Shown piece after piece: positions 1 to 8,400 of a stretch of DNA of 51,529 nucleotides (its first letter is position 1; each line of letters opens with the position of its first letter). The translations under genes were made by a program, and so were the position numbers. The notes beneath the pieces were generated by a model that ran no database searches, was not told the DNA's origin, and was given only the letters and a program-made list of their open reading frames with translations. This DNA is from Prevotella sp. (lineage in GTDB: Bacteria > Bacteroidota > Bacteroidia > Bacteroidales > Bacteroidaceae). The stretch lies in contig JAFYDA010000017.1 of NCBI GenBank assembly GCA_017545045.1, positions 1 through 51,529 on the forward strand, written 5' to 3'.

Positions 1-321
1 ACCATTGATGTAGTTGCGTAGCAGGGTGGCATTCATGCCCAGGGAGCGGGCAAACTCAGCCACATTGATTTCCTTATGGATAAGGAAGAACCGCTGCAGG
101 GGCGTTGGCTCGGTATCGTCGTAGGCGAAACTTTCGAAACTGATGTCCTCGTCAAGTCCGCGCCAATGGATGCCATCGAAACCGAAAGTGTATGCAGCCC
201 TTTCTTCGTCGGTAGCCGTCCGTAACTTAGGATACCAGAGGAGCGACTGGCTGTACTCACGTCCCTCCTCGTCACGACCGTATATGTGTTCGGCATCGAA
301 CCAAATCTCCTTAATCTTCAT
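1..321 (-). CDS. DUF2442 domain protein, 3' end outside window
   Basis: Reading leftward from the ATG at 321, the frame stays open for 107 codons to the window edge, so the C-terminus is missing. The start reads MKIKEIWFDAEHIYGRDEEG, and a later stretch GFDGIHWRGLDEDISFESF matches the usual DUF2442 layout. The last visible part (INVAEFARSLGMNATLLRNY) looks like a helix-turn-helix, as in DUF2442 proteins with a DNA-binding tail. Such proteins are often encoded next to DUF4160 proteins in toxin-antitoxin-like pairs; no DUF4160 partner is visible upstream. A TATCTTTG box lies only 5 nt before the ATG, implying a very short leader. Family assignment is fairly sure; function is unknown. Confidence 0.75.
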   Translation of the reverse strand, partial: MKIKEIWFDAEHIYGRDEEGREYSQSLLWYPKLRTATDEERAAYTFGFDGIHWRGLDEDISFESFAYDDTEPTPLQRFFLIHKEINVAEFARSLGMNATLLRNYING

Positions 322-326
322 AGGCG

Positions 327-334
327 CAAAGATA
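327..334 (-). promoter_or_regulatory. -7 promoter box of the DUF2442 gene
   Basis: The minus strand reads TATCTTTG, a full match to the Bacteroidetes -7 consensus TAnnTTTG. Only five bases separate it from the ATG at 321, so the transcript would be leaderless or nearly so. The -33 box is weak. Confidence 0.5.
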
Positions 335-646
335 GGAATTATTTTTGATACCAAGTACGTTTCAGCTAAATATTTGCCATGATTTAACATTTCGGTGCTA
401 CTTCGTTTATAGAACGACAACTACAAAAGTAAAGAACACCTTCTTCCTCATCCTCTACGAGATGGGCCAGGAAGCCCACGATGCCGTATAATGGGCATCA
501 CCCAAGAGGCTATTCGCTTCACAAGATACAGGATCGAGTAGAATGTGAAGAAGTAGATGATTCAAAAACGCAAAAAAAAGAAGCAAAACTTCCGCAGCGC
601 CTGAAGGATAATACTATTATTTATGGAATATGCTGTCATTGAACTG
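335..646. other. Intergenic stretch without a supported gene
   Basis: I see no convincing gene here. A plus-strand stretch around 440-490 reads as a short open segment that stops after about 20 codons, and a 20-codon ATG frame (623-685) runs through the hairpin at 647-682. These look like decayed coding material rather than intact genes. Confidence 0.4.
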
Positions 647-682
647 AAAAGGCAGGGATTCGGGAGGAATCACCTGCCTTTT
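647..682. terminator. Hairpin terminator after the TIR-caspase-TIR operon
   Basis: AAAAGGCAGG at 647-656 pairs with CCTGCCTTTT at 673-682, a perfect 10-bp stem with A and T flanks, so it could work in both directions. It lies 57 nt beyond the stop of the last gene of the minus-strand defence operon (740). Confidence 0.6.
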
Positions 683-739
683 TGAGTTATTTGTAGAGTA
701 TAAGAATTTGTGATCTATCAGTTTGTGATGCACAAAATA

Positions 740-1291
740 CTATCTTGATGCAATTATATAATCAACAAAGTTTTTTGCTTGTTCTCCATAAATAGCACTC
801 TCTGTAATAATCTGCATTTCATGATTAGTGCCATCCTTTATGAAAGGATAGAGTAATAGATACTCCCTTCTAGGACTAACAGGTGTCGCATCCTTAGAAA
901 CGGGCATTAAAAAGCATCTGTGAGTATGACCATCAACAACACCTAATTCCCATGGCATCCAATTACTTGTTGCTGCACTTGGTGATTGAGCATATAGCAA
1001 TGAATTGCTATTCATGAGGCGCTTGTGAATACGTTCTGCAGTCTGTTTATCCGTCTCACTTCGTTTCATATCTGGATCAACAATGCAATCAAGGTATACT
1101 TTTACACCCTTTTTCTTTAGATAGTAAAAAATACCCTTTACAACTTCTATATCGTTAATGTTGTATGACAAAAATACATCAAATTTTTTGTCCATTGGTG
1201 CTCGAACGCTATCGGCGCTAAAAGTACGCTGTTCCAATATGCTTGTTCGGGCAGTAATATCTCTGAAATAACTTTCTCTATAAAAATCCAT
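740..1291 (-). CDS. TIR-domain protein, third gene of defence operon
   Basis: 183 aa. The TIR fold begins at residues 37-43 (FDVFLSY), followed by a helix and the strand GVKVYLDC, and the likely catalytic glutamate is E115 in WELG, the place of the NADase glutamate in TIR enzymes. The C-terminal part carries the later TIR strands (CFLMPV, LLLYPFI). The ATG at 1291 lies 5 nt after the caspase stop, so the genes are probably co-transcribed; a start at the internal MDKKF (residue 33) would leave just the TIR domain. In known TIR defence systems the enzyme turns NAD+ into a cyclic ADP-ribose signal or depletes NAD+. Which of these applies here is not visible. The protein clearly differs from the first TIR protein of the operon. 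Confidence 0.8.
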   Translation of the reverse strand: MDFYRESYFRDITARTSILEQRTFSADSVRAPMDKKFDVFLSYNINDIEVVKGIFYYLKKKGVKVYLDCIVDPDMKRSETDKQTAERIHKRLMNSNSLLYAQSPSAATSNWMPWELGVVDGHTHRCFLMPVSKDATPVSPRREYLLLYPFIKDGTNHEMQIITESAIYGEQAKNFVDYIIASR

Positions 1292-1296
1292 TATAC

Positions 1297-2280
1297 TTAA
1301 ATTTTACCATCATTAACTAACCTCCAATAATATCGACCAAGATCTGTGAGTTTACATGATTTACTCCTCATGGCGGCAAAGTACATAAATTCTTCGCCAA
1401 CAGGTTTGACAAAGCCAATGCTTTGCAATTTCTGGAGAATCTTAAACTTAGTTACATTCTCCTGGGTTGCGTAAGGTTCCACCCATTTGTGTTCAACAGT
1501 AGGATTGTTAGTGTCCTCAAATGATGGATCTAGTGCGAACTCTTCGTTGGGGTTTGTAAAAAGAGAGGTAAGCTGTCGAATGATTTCCATTGAAACTTGG
1601 GGCTTAACCGTTTTCAAAGGAGCGAAAGCACTTACGTTTGTCTTAAACACAGGTCTTTGAGCCCAAGGCCCAAATGTTCTGTCAATGTATGCATAAATGC
1701 CACCTATTGTAATATTACCACAATAATCAGCTGCGCCACCATTAAGAGCATTGCATAGTTGTTCCGTGAATAATCCGTGTCCTCCAGCTTCTTCAGCGTA
1801 TTCATCATCACGACATGCGGTTAGGATAGAAACGCCTGGTTCCAAAATACTACTAGTAGCTTCTAATTTATACTTTCCCATATTGCCAGAATGACAGCAA
1901 TCCAAAATAATCACTTTGTTTCGAATTGTAGACTTATTGACTATGTCCATGATTGAAGACATTTGTAGGCCTGTATAGTATTGAGTTTCTGACTCTATGT
2001 CATGTGGCATTACTATTTCTGCACCTGTCGTATTTACATACCCGTGACCTGAGAAATATAGTAACGCAGTGTCAGAACCGTTATCTGTAAATAACTGCTC
2101 AATAGCGACCATCGCCTTTGCAGATGTCTGGACATCTTCTAGCTTTAAGACCTCAAAATTTGGAGAACCATCGCCATTACGTTCAAGAGCTGTAGCTACT
2201 TGATGAATGTCTTCAATGCATCCCTTTAATTCATTGCCTGCAGGGTAGGAATTGATACCTATTAATAATGCTTTTTTCAT
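1297..2280 (-). CDS. Caspase-like protease (peptidase C14 family)
   Basis: 327 aa. The start ATG at 2280 gives MKKALLIGINSYPAGNELKG, the standard N-terminus of bacterial caspase-like domains; the longer open frame upstream overlaps the preceding gene and is cysteine-rich junk. The catalytic histidine is H79 (YFSGHGYV) and the catalytic cysteine C129 (ILDCCHSG). The caspase domain ends near residue 222. The last ~100 residues form a separate region, with a possible winged-helix segment at 278-325 (KILQKLQSIGF, LTDLGRYYWRLV). It lies 11 nt after the first TIR gene and 5 nt before the second. TIR-plus-caspase pairs are known as type IV Thoeris, where a TIR-made cyclic ADP-ribose activates the protease during phage infection. 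I infer that role by gene content. Confidence 0.87.
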   Translation of the reverse strand: MKKALLIGINSYPAGNELKGCIEDIHQVATALERNGDGSPNFEVLKLEDVQTSAKAMVAIEQLFTDNGSDTALLYFSGHGYVNTTGAEIVMPHDIESETQYYTGLQMSSIMDIVNKSTIRNKVIILDCCHSGNMGKYKLEATSSILEPGVSILTACRDDEYAEEAGGHGLFTEQLCNALNGGAADYCGNITIGGIYAYIDRTFGPWAQRPVFKTNVSAFAPLKTVKPQVSMEIIRQLTSLFTNPNEEFALDPSFEDTNNPTVEHKWVEPYATQENVTKFKILQKLQSIGFVKPVGEEFMYFAAMRSKSCKLTDLGRYYWRLVNDGKI

Positions 2281-2291
2281 AATGGGGCTGG

Positions 2292-2699
2292 TTACTGGTT
2301 TTGATAAATAGCGTAATTCCTTACGGCATTTGCAACAGACTTGGCATTCCATCCTACCCGTACAGTAGCAGCATTCCTTACCACGGTAGATGTTCGTAAA
2401 GAACCCCATGGTTCTACCGCTATGATTGGCTTGTTGTATTTCTTTGCCAATTCAATTTCAATGTTAATCCACTTACTATATGACGCATACACGCCAGCAA
2501 GTATTATAACACAGCTACAGCCTTTGATTTTGGCTTCAATTGCCTCTCTAAGCTGTTTGTCTGTACCATTGGTGTGAACAGGATCGTTCTTTGGTACAGA
2601 ATGGTTGTAGTAACTTACACCTTCTTGCGAGAGAAAACTCTCAACTTTGTCATACTGGCTAGAATAAGCCCATGAATGGGAGATAAAGATTCTATACAT
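2292..2699 (-). CDS. ThsB-like TIR protein (MTH538/DUF1863 type)
   Basis: 135 aa starting at ATG 2699 (MYRIFISHSWAY); a TTG two codons upstream is a weaker alternative. The N-terminal strand FISHSW and the segment CSCVIILAGVYASYSKW followed by NIEIELA are typical of the MTH538-like TIR family (DUF1863), the family of Thoeris ThsB sensors. E81 is the likely catalytic glutamate. It is the first gene of the minus-strand operon, followed after 11 nt by the caspase-like gene. ThsB proteins sense phage and make a cyclic ADP-ribose isomer; the product here cannot be told from sequence. Base composition is AT-rich compared with the chromosomal genes further on. Confidence 0.83.
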   Translation of the reverse strand: MYRIFISHSWAYSSQYDKVESFLSQEGVSYYNHSVPKNDPVHTNGTDKQLREAIEAKIKGCSCVIILAGVYASYSKWINIEIELAKKYNKPIIAVEPWGSLRTSTVVRNAATVRVGWNAKSVANAVRNYAIYQNQ

Positions 2700-3117
2700 A
2701 AGCAATTTGCTTTAAATTAAATAAAAAGTATTAACCATATTTTTTATGATATTAATGATGGTTAGGTAGTTAACGCTCTTTATGAGCCCTTCGAGAGAAC
2801 ATTCGTAATGAATATATAATTAATACGAACGAGATTAGTTCTAATAATGCGCTTCTCATGAGATTTATGGCGCCTTACTTTCACTTTTGCAAACAATGTG
2901 CCAGAAATGCAACAGATTCCTCAATTTTGTAATAACAATGAATCTGTTTCTTTAAAATGATAGACAATATATCCATTAAAGTAATTGTGTGCCAAATTGT
3001 CACAACATACAGGTTATCCATCTCGTTTATTACGTTCAAGTGAAACGCACCCCAGAAGGTACTGTCAGGAATCAAAGGGCAGGAAAGGTAACATGTGTTA
3101 TAAATACTAAGAATGAA
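2700..3117. other. AT-rich intergenic region upstream of defence operon
   Basis: No supported gene. A minus-strand frame of 64 codons (2881-3075) resembles no family I know and lacks a clear start signal. The stretch holds an imperfect 28-nt palindrome at 2802-2829 (TTCGTA arms, 11 of 14 positions symmetrical) that could be an operator for the defence operon. No perfect TAnnTTTG box was found directly before the ATG at 2699. Confidence 0.4.
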
Positions 3118-3151
3118 AAATCAACACATCCTTTATTGGACGTGTTGATTT
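3118..3151 (-). terminator. Orphan hairpin terminator
   Basis: AAATCAACAC (3118-3127) pairs with GTGTTGATTT (3142-3151), with an inner TCC/GGA pairing. On the minus strand the stem is followed by TTTTT, as in an intrinsic terminator. The gene it would have served is now only a truncated Crp/Fnr fragment to its right, so it is probably a leftover. Confidence 0.55.
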
Positions 3152-3173
3152 GGTTCATAGTGGCAGAGGGGAA

Positions 3174-3288
3174 TCACGGGGTCGGTTCTCCTGATCATTT
3201 TCAAGAGTCTGATATCTCTATGCTTTATTACTTGTCTCATTCGCATTTCACTTAATTTGAAAAATGATCAGAAGAACCGACCCCATGA
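3174..3288. repeat. 115-bp inverted-repeat mini-element (REP/MITE-like)
   Basis: GGGGTCGGTTCTCCTGATCA starts the left arm (3178-3202) and is mirrored by a right arm ending in ACCGACCCC (3259-3284), with one mismatch and one indel over about 25 bp; outer TCAY/RTGA bases extend it. The 56-nt centre has no gene. Such arms resemble repetitive extragenic palindromes moved by REP-associated transposases; no transposase is nearby. It directly abuts a truncated Crp/Fnr coding sequence. Confidence 0.65.
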
Positions 3289-3487
3289 TGATGTGTTCCT
3301 TGTCGTCGCTGATGCCGTGAGTCACGTACTTGAAGCACCCCTCGGTGACGAAGCCGAACCACCGTGCGGGGTCGCCCTCGCGCTCCAGCTGTTCGCCCTT
3401 GCGGTACTCCACCATCTTGCCCTCGCGCTCGCAGAACTCGCGCAGCGCCTTGATGTCAATGCTATTTTTCCCGAATTTCTGTTCCAT
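3248..3487 (-). pseudogene. Crp/Fnr-family regulator, N-terminal fragment
   Basis: From ATG 3487 the frame reads MEQKFGKNSIDIKALREFCE, then YRKGEQLEREGDPARWFGFV and EGCFKYVTHGISDDKEHII, the start of a cyclic-nucleotide-binding domain as in Bacteroidetes Crp/Fnr regulators. The match stops at about 3288, exactly where the inverted-repeat element begins, and the frame then runs through the element to a stop at 3248. The rest of the sensor domain and the whole DNA-binding domain (normally about 220 aa in total) are missing, and I do not find them on the other side of the element. It is therefore a pseudogene, not a functional regulator. Confidence 0.75.
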
Positions 3488-3548
3488 TTTCGTCGTATTT
3501 GTAGGCAAAGGTAGTGAATTCGAATGGTAACGCTTGTCTTTTTTCTTT

Positions 3549-3824
3549 TTATCCTAACCGTTTGAGCCAGATGCCCATAAAGCGGTCGTAAACAATATAC
3601 CCCTCAATGGTCTTATAAACCAGGTCTTTGTCTATCAGCACAGCCAGTGCGGACTTGACGCTGCTGACACTGGGCAACTCATATCGTTTGATAAAGTCGT
3701 TACTCAGCGGCTGTAGCACGGTTTCGTCCATAGCAATGGCTTTAAGCAGAGAGAATTGATTGTCGGTAAGAAACGTAGTTAGTGTCTGATAATACGGTGC
3801 TAATCCTCCACCACCGAAAGGCAT
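3549..3824 (-). pseudogene. C-terminal remnant of an AAA ATPase gene
   Basis: The 91-codon frame reads YYQTLTTFLTDNQFSLLKAI, then LPSVSSVKSALAVLIDKDLV and EGYIVYDRFMGIWLKRLG. This matches the C-terminal winged-helix and tail of the Bacteroidetes family of predicted ATPases (P-loop at the N-terminus, about 380-450 aa). No P-loop or start is present: upstream the frame runs directly into tRNA-Gln. It is a 5'-truncated fragment left between the tRNA gene and the Crp/Fnr fragment, suggesting repeated insertion and deletion here. Confidence 0.65.
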
Positions 3825-3889
3825 ACGTCGCCAATGAGTTATCCTTCTCGCTATTTGTCTTGTATTCAGAGAGAAATCTGTTTGGATAG

Positions 3890-3960
3890 TTGGACGACTC
3901 GGATTCGAACCGGGAATGACAGAACCAAAACCTGTAGTGTTACCATTACACCATCGTCCA
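3890..3960 (-). tRNA. tRNA-Gln (UUG anticodon)
   Basis: The minus strand forms a full cloverleaf: acceptor TGGACGA with TCGTCCA, D-arm GTGT/ACAC, anticodon loop TTTTGGT giving anticodon UUG, and T-loop GGTTCGAATCC. Discriminator A is at 3890; CCA is not encoded. It lies just after tyrS, at the boundary between backbone genes and the scarred accessory stretch. Confidence 0.95.
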
Positions 3961-3970
3961 ATCGCGGGTG

Positions 3971-4002
3971 CAAAGTTAGTAAAAATTCGGCAAACAGCCA
4001 AA
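3971..4002 (-). promoter_or_regulatory. Promoter of tRNA-Gln
   Basis: On the minus strand a TTTG -33 box (4002-3999) and a TAACTTTG -7 box (3978-3971) are separated by 20 nt, the expected Bacteroidetes spacing. The -7 box ends 10 nt before the mature tRNA 5' end. Confidence 0.75.
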
Positions 4003-4013
4003 TTTTTACTAAC
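3975..4013 (-). terminator. Hairpin after tyrS, overlapping tRNA promoter
   Basis: GTTAGTAAAAATT (3975-3987) and AATTTTTACTAAC (4001-4013) are perfect 13-bp inverted repeats, with a further GGC/GCC pairing inside. It begins 5 nt after the tyrS stop and physically overlaps both promoter boxes of tRNA-Gln. Confidence 0.6.
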
Positions 4014-4018
4014 TTATC

Positions 4019-5317
4019 TTATTTTACAATCAGCAGATAGTAATTCTTCTTGCCTTTCTGTGCAAGCAGATACTTCCCGTCAATCAAATCGGCCTCAGAG
4101 ACGGGACGCTGCGGATCGGTCAACTTCTCCTTGTTAAGAGAGACTCCACCACCCTGCACCATCTTGCGCATCTCACCCTTTGAGGGGAATACGGGGGCAA
4201 TGGTCGTGAAGAGCTCAATAGCGGGCTGACCCAGTTGATCTTTCGTCACCTCAAACTGAGGAACACCATCGAAGACATCCAGGAATGTCCGCTCGTCGAG
4301 TTTCTCCAGTCCCTCCTTGGTAGACTTGCCAAAGAGGAGGTTAGAGGCCTCGATAGCAGCGTCGAGGGCTTCACGGGAATGGACCATCACTGTGACTTCC
4401 TCTGCCAGGCGCTTCTGTAGCACGCGGCGGCCAGGATCCTGCTTGTGCTCCTCTATGAGTGCATCGATGACGTCCTTTTCCAATGAAGTAAAGATCTTGA
4501 TGTAGCGCTCGGCATCGTCATCACTGACATTAAGCCAGAACTGATAGAACTTATAAGGTGTGGTGCGGGCAGGGTCAAGCCAGATGTTGCCACTCTCTGT
4601 CTTACCGAACTTCTTGCCATCGCTCTTGGTGATGAGCGGACAGGTGAGAGCGAACGTTTCCACCTCGTTACCCAGTGTGCGGCGAATCAGCTCCGTACCT
4701 GTGGTCATGTTGCCCCACTGGTCGTTACCTCCCAACTGCAGCTTGACGCCATGGTGCTGGTAAAGGTACAGGAAGTCGTAGCCCTGGAGGAGCTGATAAG
4801 TGAACTCGGTGAATGACAGTCCGTCGCGGGCTGTACCATTCAGACGCTGCTGCACACTTTCTTTGGCCATCATGTAGTTGACGGTAATATGCTTGCCTAC
4901 CTCGCGGGCAAAGTCAAGGAACGTAAAGTCCTTCATCCAGTCGTAGTTGTTGACCATTAAAGCGGCGTTCTCATCCTTGGATTCAAAGTCGAGGAACTTG
5001 GCCACCTGACGCTTGATGCACTCCTGATTGTGGCGCAGCGTCTCATCGTTCAACAGATTACGCTCCTGTGACTTACCACTGGGGTCGCCAATCATACCCG
5101 TAGCACCTCCTACAAGGATGACGGGACGATGGCCGCAACGCTGCAGGTGACGCAGCATCATGATACCGCAAAGATGGCCTATGTGGAGCGAGTCGGCTGT
5201 AGGATCCGTACCAAGATAAGCCGTTACCATTTCTTTCTGAAGCAACTCTTCCGTGCCTGGCATCATCTGTGCCAGCATGCCACGCCAACGTAGTTCTTCA
5301 ACAAAATTCTTTCTCAT
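4019..5317 (-). CDS. tyrS: Tyrosine--tRNA ligase
   Basis: 432 aa, the usual bacterial length. It charges tRNA-Tyr with tyrosine in the cytoplasm. The class I HIGH motif is at 45-48 (LHIGHL), the KMSKS-equivalent KFGKTES at 236-242, the tyrosine-binding region NYMMAKESV near 147-155, and a C-terminal S4-like RNA-binding domain is present from about 360 ([13 protein letters not shown]). It lies between secDF upstream and tRNA-Gln downstream on the same strand; a strong hairpin separates it from secDF, so it probably has its own promoter in the short gap. Confidence 0.97.
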   Translation of the reverse strand: MRKNFVEELRWRGMLAQMMPGTEELLQKEMVTAYLGTDPTADSLHIGHLCGIMMLRHLQRCGHRPVILVGGATGMIGDPSGKSQERNLLNDETLRHNQECIKRQVAKFLDFESKDENAALMVNNYDWMKDFTFLDFAREVGKHITVNYMMAKESVQQRLNGTARDGLSFTEFTYQLLQGYDFLYLYQHHGVKLQLGGNDQWGNMTTGTELIRRTLGNEVETFALTCPLITKSDGKKFGKTESGNIWLDPARTTPYKFYQFWLNVSDDDAERYIKIFTSLEKDVIDALIEEHKQDPGRRVLQKRLAEEVTVMVHSREALDAAIEASNLLFGKSTKEGLEKLDERTFLDVFDGVPQFEVTKDQLGQPAIELFTTIAPVFPSKGEMRKMVQGGGVSLNKEKLTDPQRPVSEADLIDGKYLLAQKGKKNYYLLIVK

Positions 5318-5347
5318 TGATTGTTCGAATGTATTTTAGCGGGTACA

Positions 5348-5379
5348 AAGGCCAGACTCCGTTAATGAAGTCTGGCCTT
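5348..5379 (-). terminator. Terminator of secDF
   Basis: AAGGCCAGACT (5348-5358) pairs with AGTCTGGCCTT (5369-5379), a perfect 11-bp stem 28 nt beyond the secDF stop and 30 nt before the tyrS start. Confidence 0.75.
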
Positions 5380-5406
5380 ATACCTTATTATATATATAAT
5401 ATAGGA

Positions 5407-8400
5407 TTATTTTGCTACGGCCGGAGCCTCTTCCTCACGGATGGTCTTACCCATGGTGAGGTAAGCCACCGGTGCAGCAATAAAGAGTGATGACAAGGTA
5501 CCGAAGATAACACCGAGAATCATGGCGAACGAGAAGCTGCGGATGCTGTCACCACCGAGGATGAAGATACAGAGCAGCACAATCAAGGTCGTCACAGAAG
5601 TGTTGATGGTACGGGCCAACGTCTGGTTCAGCGAGTCGTTGAACAGCGTCTGACGGTCGCGCTTGCCGAAGAGGTTGATGTTCTCACGTACACGGTCGAA
5701 GACCACCACCTTATCGTTGATAGAGTAACCTATCACGGTCAGAATAGCACCGATGAAGGTCTGGTCGATTTCGAGCGACATGGGTACCCAGCCCCACAGC
5801 ACACTGTAGAAGCCGATAACCACAAGGGCATCGAAGAACAGAGCCACAGTAGAGCCAACAGAGAAGGCCACGTTGCGGAAACGAATCAAGATATAAAGGA
5901 AGATGGCTATCAAGGCAATGATGACCGAGATGATAGCCCCGTATGTGATATCCTTAGCCACAGACGGACCCACCTTAGCCGAGCTGATAATAGAACCACC
6001 CTCGCGGACATCAGGATTCTTGAAGGCGCTGACCTCGGCCTGATTGATCAATCCGGCCTTCTTCAGGGCGTTGTACAGAATCGTCTCTGCCTTGTCGTCA
6101 ACCTCAGGATTGTTTGACTCAATATCCCAGTTGGTAGAGATACGGACAGTCTTGCCATCGGTACCCAGGGCGATAACGCTGGTGTTAGCCTCCTGGTTTG
6201 CCTTTTCGCCTATGGTGTTGACAAAAGCACCAGAAAGAGCCTGACGTACCTGCTCAACCGGTGTCTCCTTATCAAGCACAACAACGTAGTTACGACCACC
6301 GGTGAAATCGATGCTCTGGCTCAGTCCACGGACGGCGAACGAGATGCAGAAGATGATGGCAGCAACGCCCCAGATGGTGAACGACTTCTTATAAGAACCC
6401 ATGAAGTTGAACTTGGAGTTCTGCATCATGTTCTTAGAGTAAGCAGTGACAAAGGTGAGGTTGGTCCACTTGTCCTTCTTCAGCATGTGCTCATAGACCA
6501 GACGGGTCAGGAACACGGCAGTGAAGAACGAGCAGAATATACCGATAATCCAAGTGGTGGCGAAGCCCTTCACAGGACCTGTACCGAAGAACAGCAGGAT
6601 GAAACCGGTAATCAACGAAGTAACGTTAGAGTCGAAAATAGCCGAGAAAGCGTTAGAATAACCCTTTGACAGGGCTTCTTTCATTGCCAGACCCTTGCGG
6701 AGCTCTTCCTTGGTACGCTCATAGATAAGCACATTGGCGTCGACGGCAGTACCAAGCGTCAGCACAATACCCGCAATACCAGGCATGGTCAGAGCGGCCT
6801 GGAACGAAGTCAGAATACCTAACGTAAAGAACAGGTTGACGAGCAGAGCGCTGTCTGCCATCAGACCGGGAATAGGACCATACAGCATGATCATGTAGAT
6901 CATCAGCAACACGAAGGCCACGATGAACGAGATGACACCCTGCTTGATGGACTGGGCACCGAGTGACGGACCGACGACCTCTTCCTGCACGATGCGGGTG
7001 GGAGCCGGCATCTTACCAGAGTTCAGCGTGTTGGCCAAGTCTTTAGTATCCTCTATAGTGAAGTTACCCGTAATCTGCGAGTTACCACCATCAATCTGAG
7101 TCAGGATACGGGGAGCAGAGTAAACTGCATCGTCAAGCACGATAGCGACGGCCTTACCAATGTTCTGTTTCGTAATCTGGCTCCACTGACGGGCACCGTC
7201 AGAGTTCATCTGCATTGATACGCAAGGATGACCCATCTGATCGAAGTCGTCCTTACCGTTGGTTATCACGTCGCCCTCAAGCGGTGCACGACCATTGGCC
7301 GTCGTAATCTTCAAAGCATAGAGAGCGAAGATGTCGCCATGAGCTTCGCCTCCGAAGTCCTCAGGCTTAGCACCCCAGCGCAACTTCAGTTCTGCGGGGA
7401 AGATAGTAGCAGCGATGTCGGAGTAGATGACCTTGTTGACAGCTGCCGTATCACGACCGTTAGCATAACCAACAACGGCAAGGGTCTGACCCTGTGTAGG
7501 CTGGAAAACAGCAAACAGCGGGTTCTGCTTCTTTGCTTCCTCCTTGGCGAGGGCACTGCCAGCATTGTCAGCCTTCTTTGTCAGCTTGGAAGCCAAATCG
7601 GTGGCTGCAGCCTTGGCTGTATCGGCAACTTCAGCAACTGCAGTGCTGTCTGTGGCGACAGAATCGTTGGTTTCGGTCAACTCACCACCCATAGCAGCAT
7701 ACTTCTGGTTCAGCTGAGCCAGCAGGGGCACAATCTCCTGTGAATTGTAGGTCTCCCAGAACTCCAGGTTGGCAGAACCCTGCAGAAGCTTACGAACGCG
7801 CTCGGGCTCCTTTATACCAGGCATCTCGACCATGATACGGCCACTCTGTCCCTCCAATTTCTGAATGTTGGGCTGAACGACACCAAACTTGTCGATACGG
7901 TTGCGGACAACGTTGAACGAATTATCAACAGCCGACTGCACCTCTGCGCGCAAAGCACTCTCCACTTCAGAGTCGGTAGACTGGGTGCTTACCTTGCCCT
8001 TCATCTGCTGTGTAGCAAAGATGGCGGCCAAGGGACGACCATTCGAATTCTGATTCCAATACTTGATGAAGAGCGAGATAAAGTCATCCTGACTGGTCTC
8101 TTCTTCCTTCTTAGCCTGCTCCATTGACTTCTTGTAGGCAGCATCTGTCTTGTGGTCGGCAAGCACGTCAACAACATCGGGCACAGAGACCTCAAGAATA
8201 ACGTTCATACCGCCTTTCAAGTCTAGGCCAAGGCCGATTTCCATCTCACGGCACTGCTTCAGCGAGTAAATGCCCATGTAGACCTTCTCGTTGTTGATGC
8301 TGTCAAGATACTCCTGACCAGCCTCCTCACCCATGGCGGCAGCCTTACTTTCGTAGTGGCGTGTCACAAACGAGAAGGAGAGGTAGAAGCAGCAAACCAG

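Noticed and set aside
623-685. 20-codon plus-strand frame beginning MEYAVIELKRQ
   Set aside because: It runs through the terminator hairpin at 647-682 and is too short to support.
2281-2409. N-terminal extension of the caspase-like gene
   Set aside because: It overlaps the preceding TIR gene and the caspase family begins at MKKALLIGIN; ATG 2280 chosen.
2881-3075. 64-codon minus-strand frame
   Set aside because: No family resemblance, no start signal, AT-rich region where open frames of this size arise by chance.
3121-3145. TTGGACG near 3137 as a possible att repeat of the tRNA-Gln 3' end
   Set aside because: Only seven matching bases, and no integrase gene is present.
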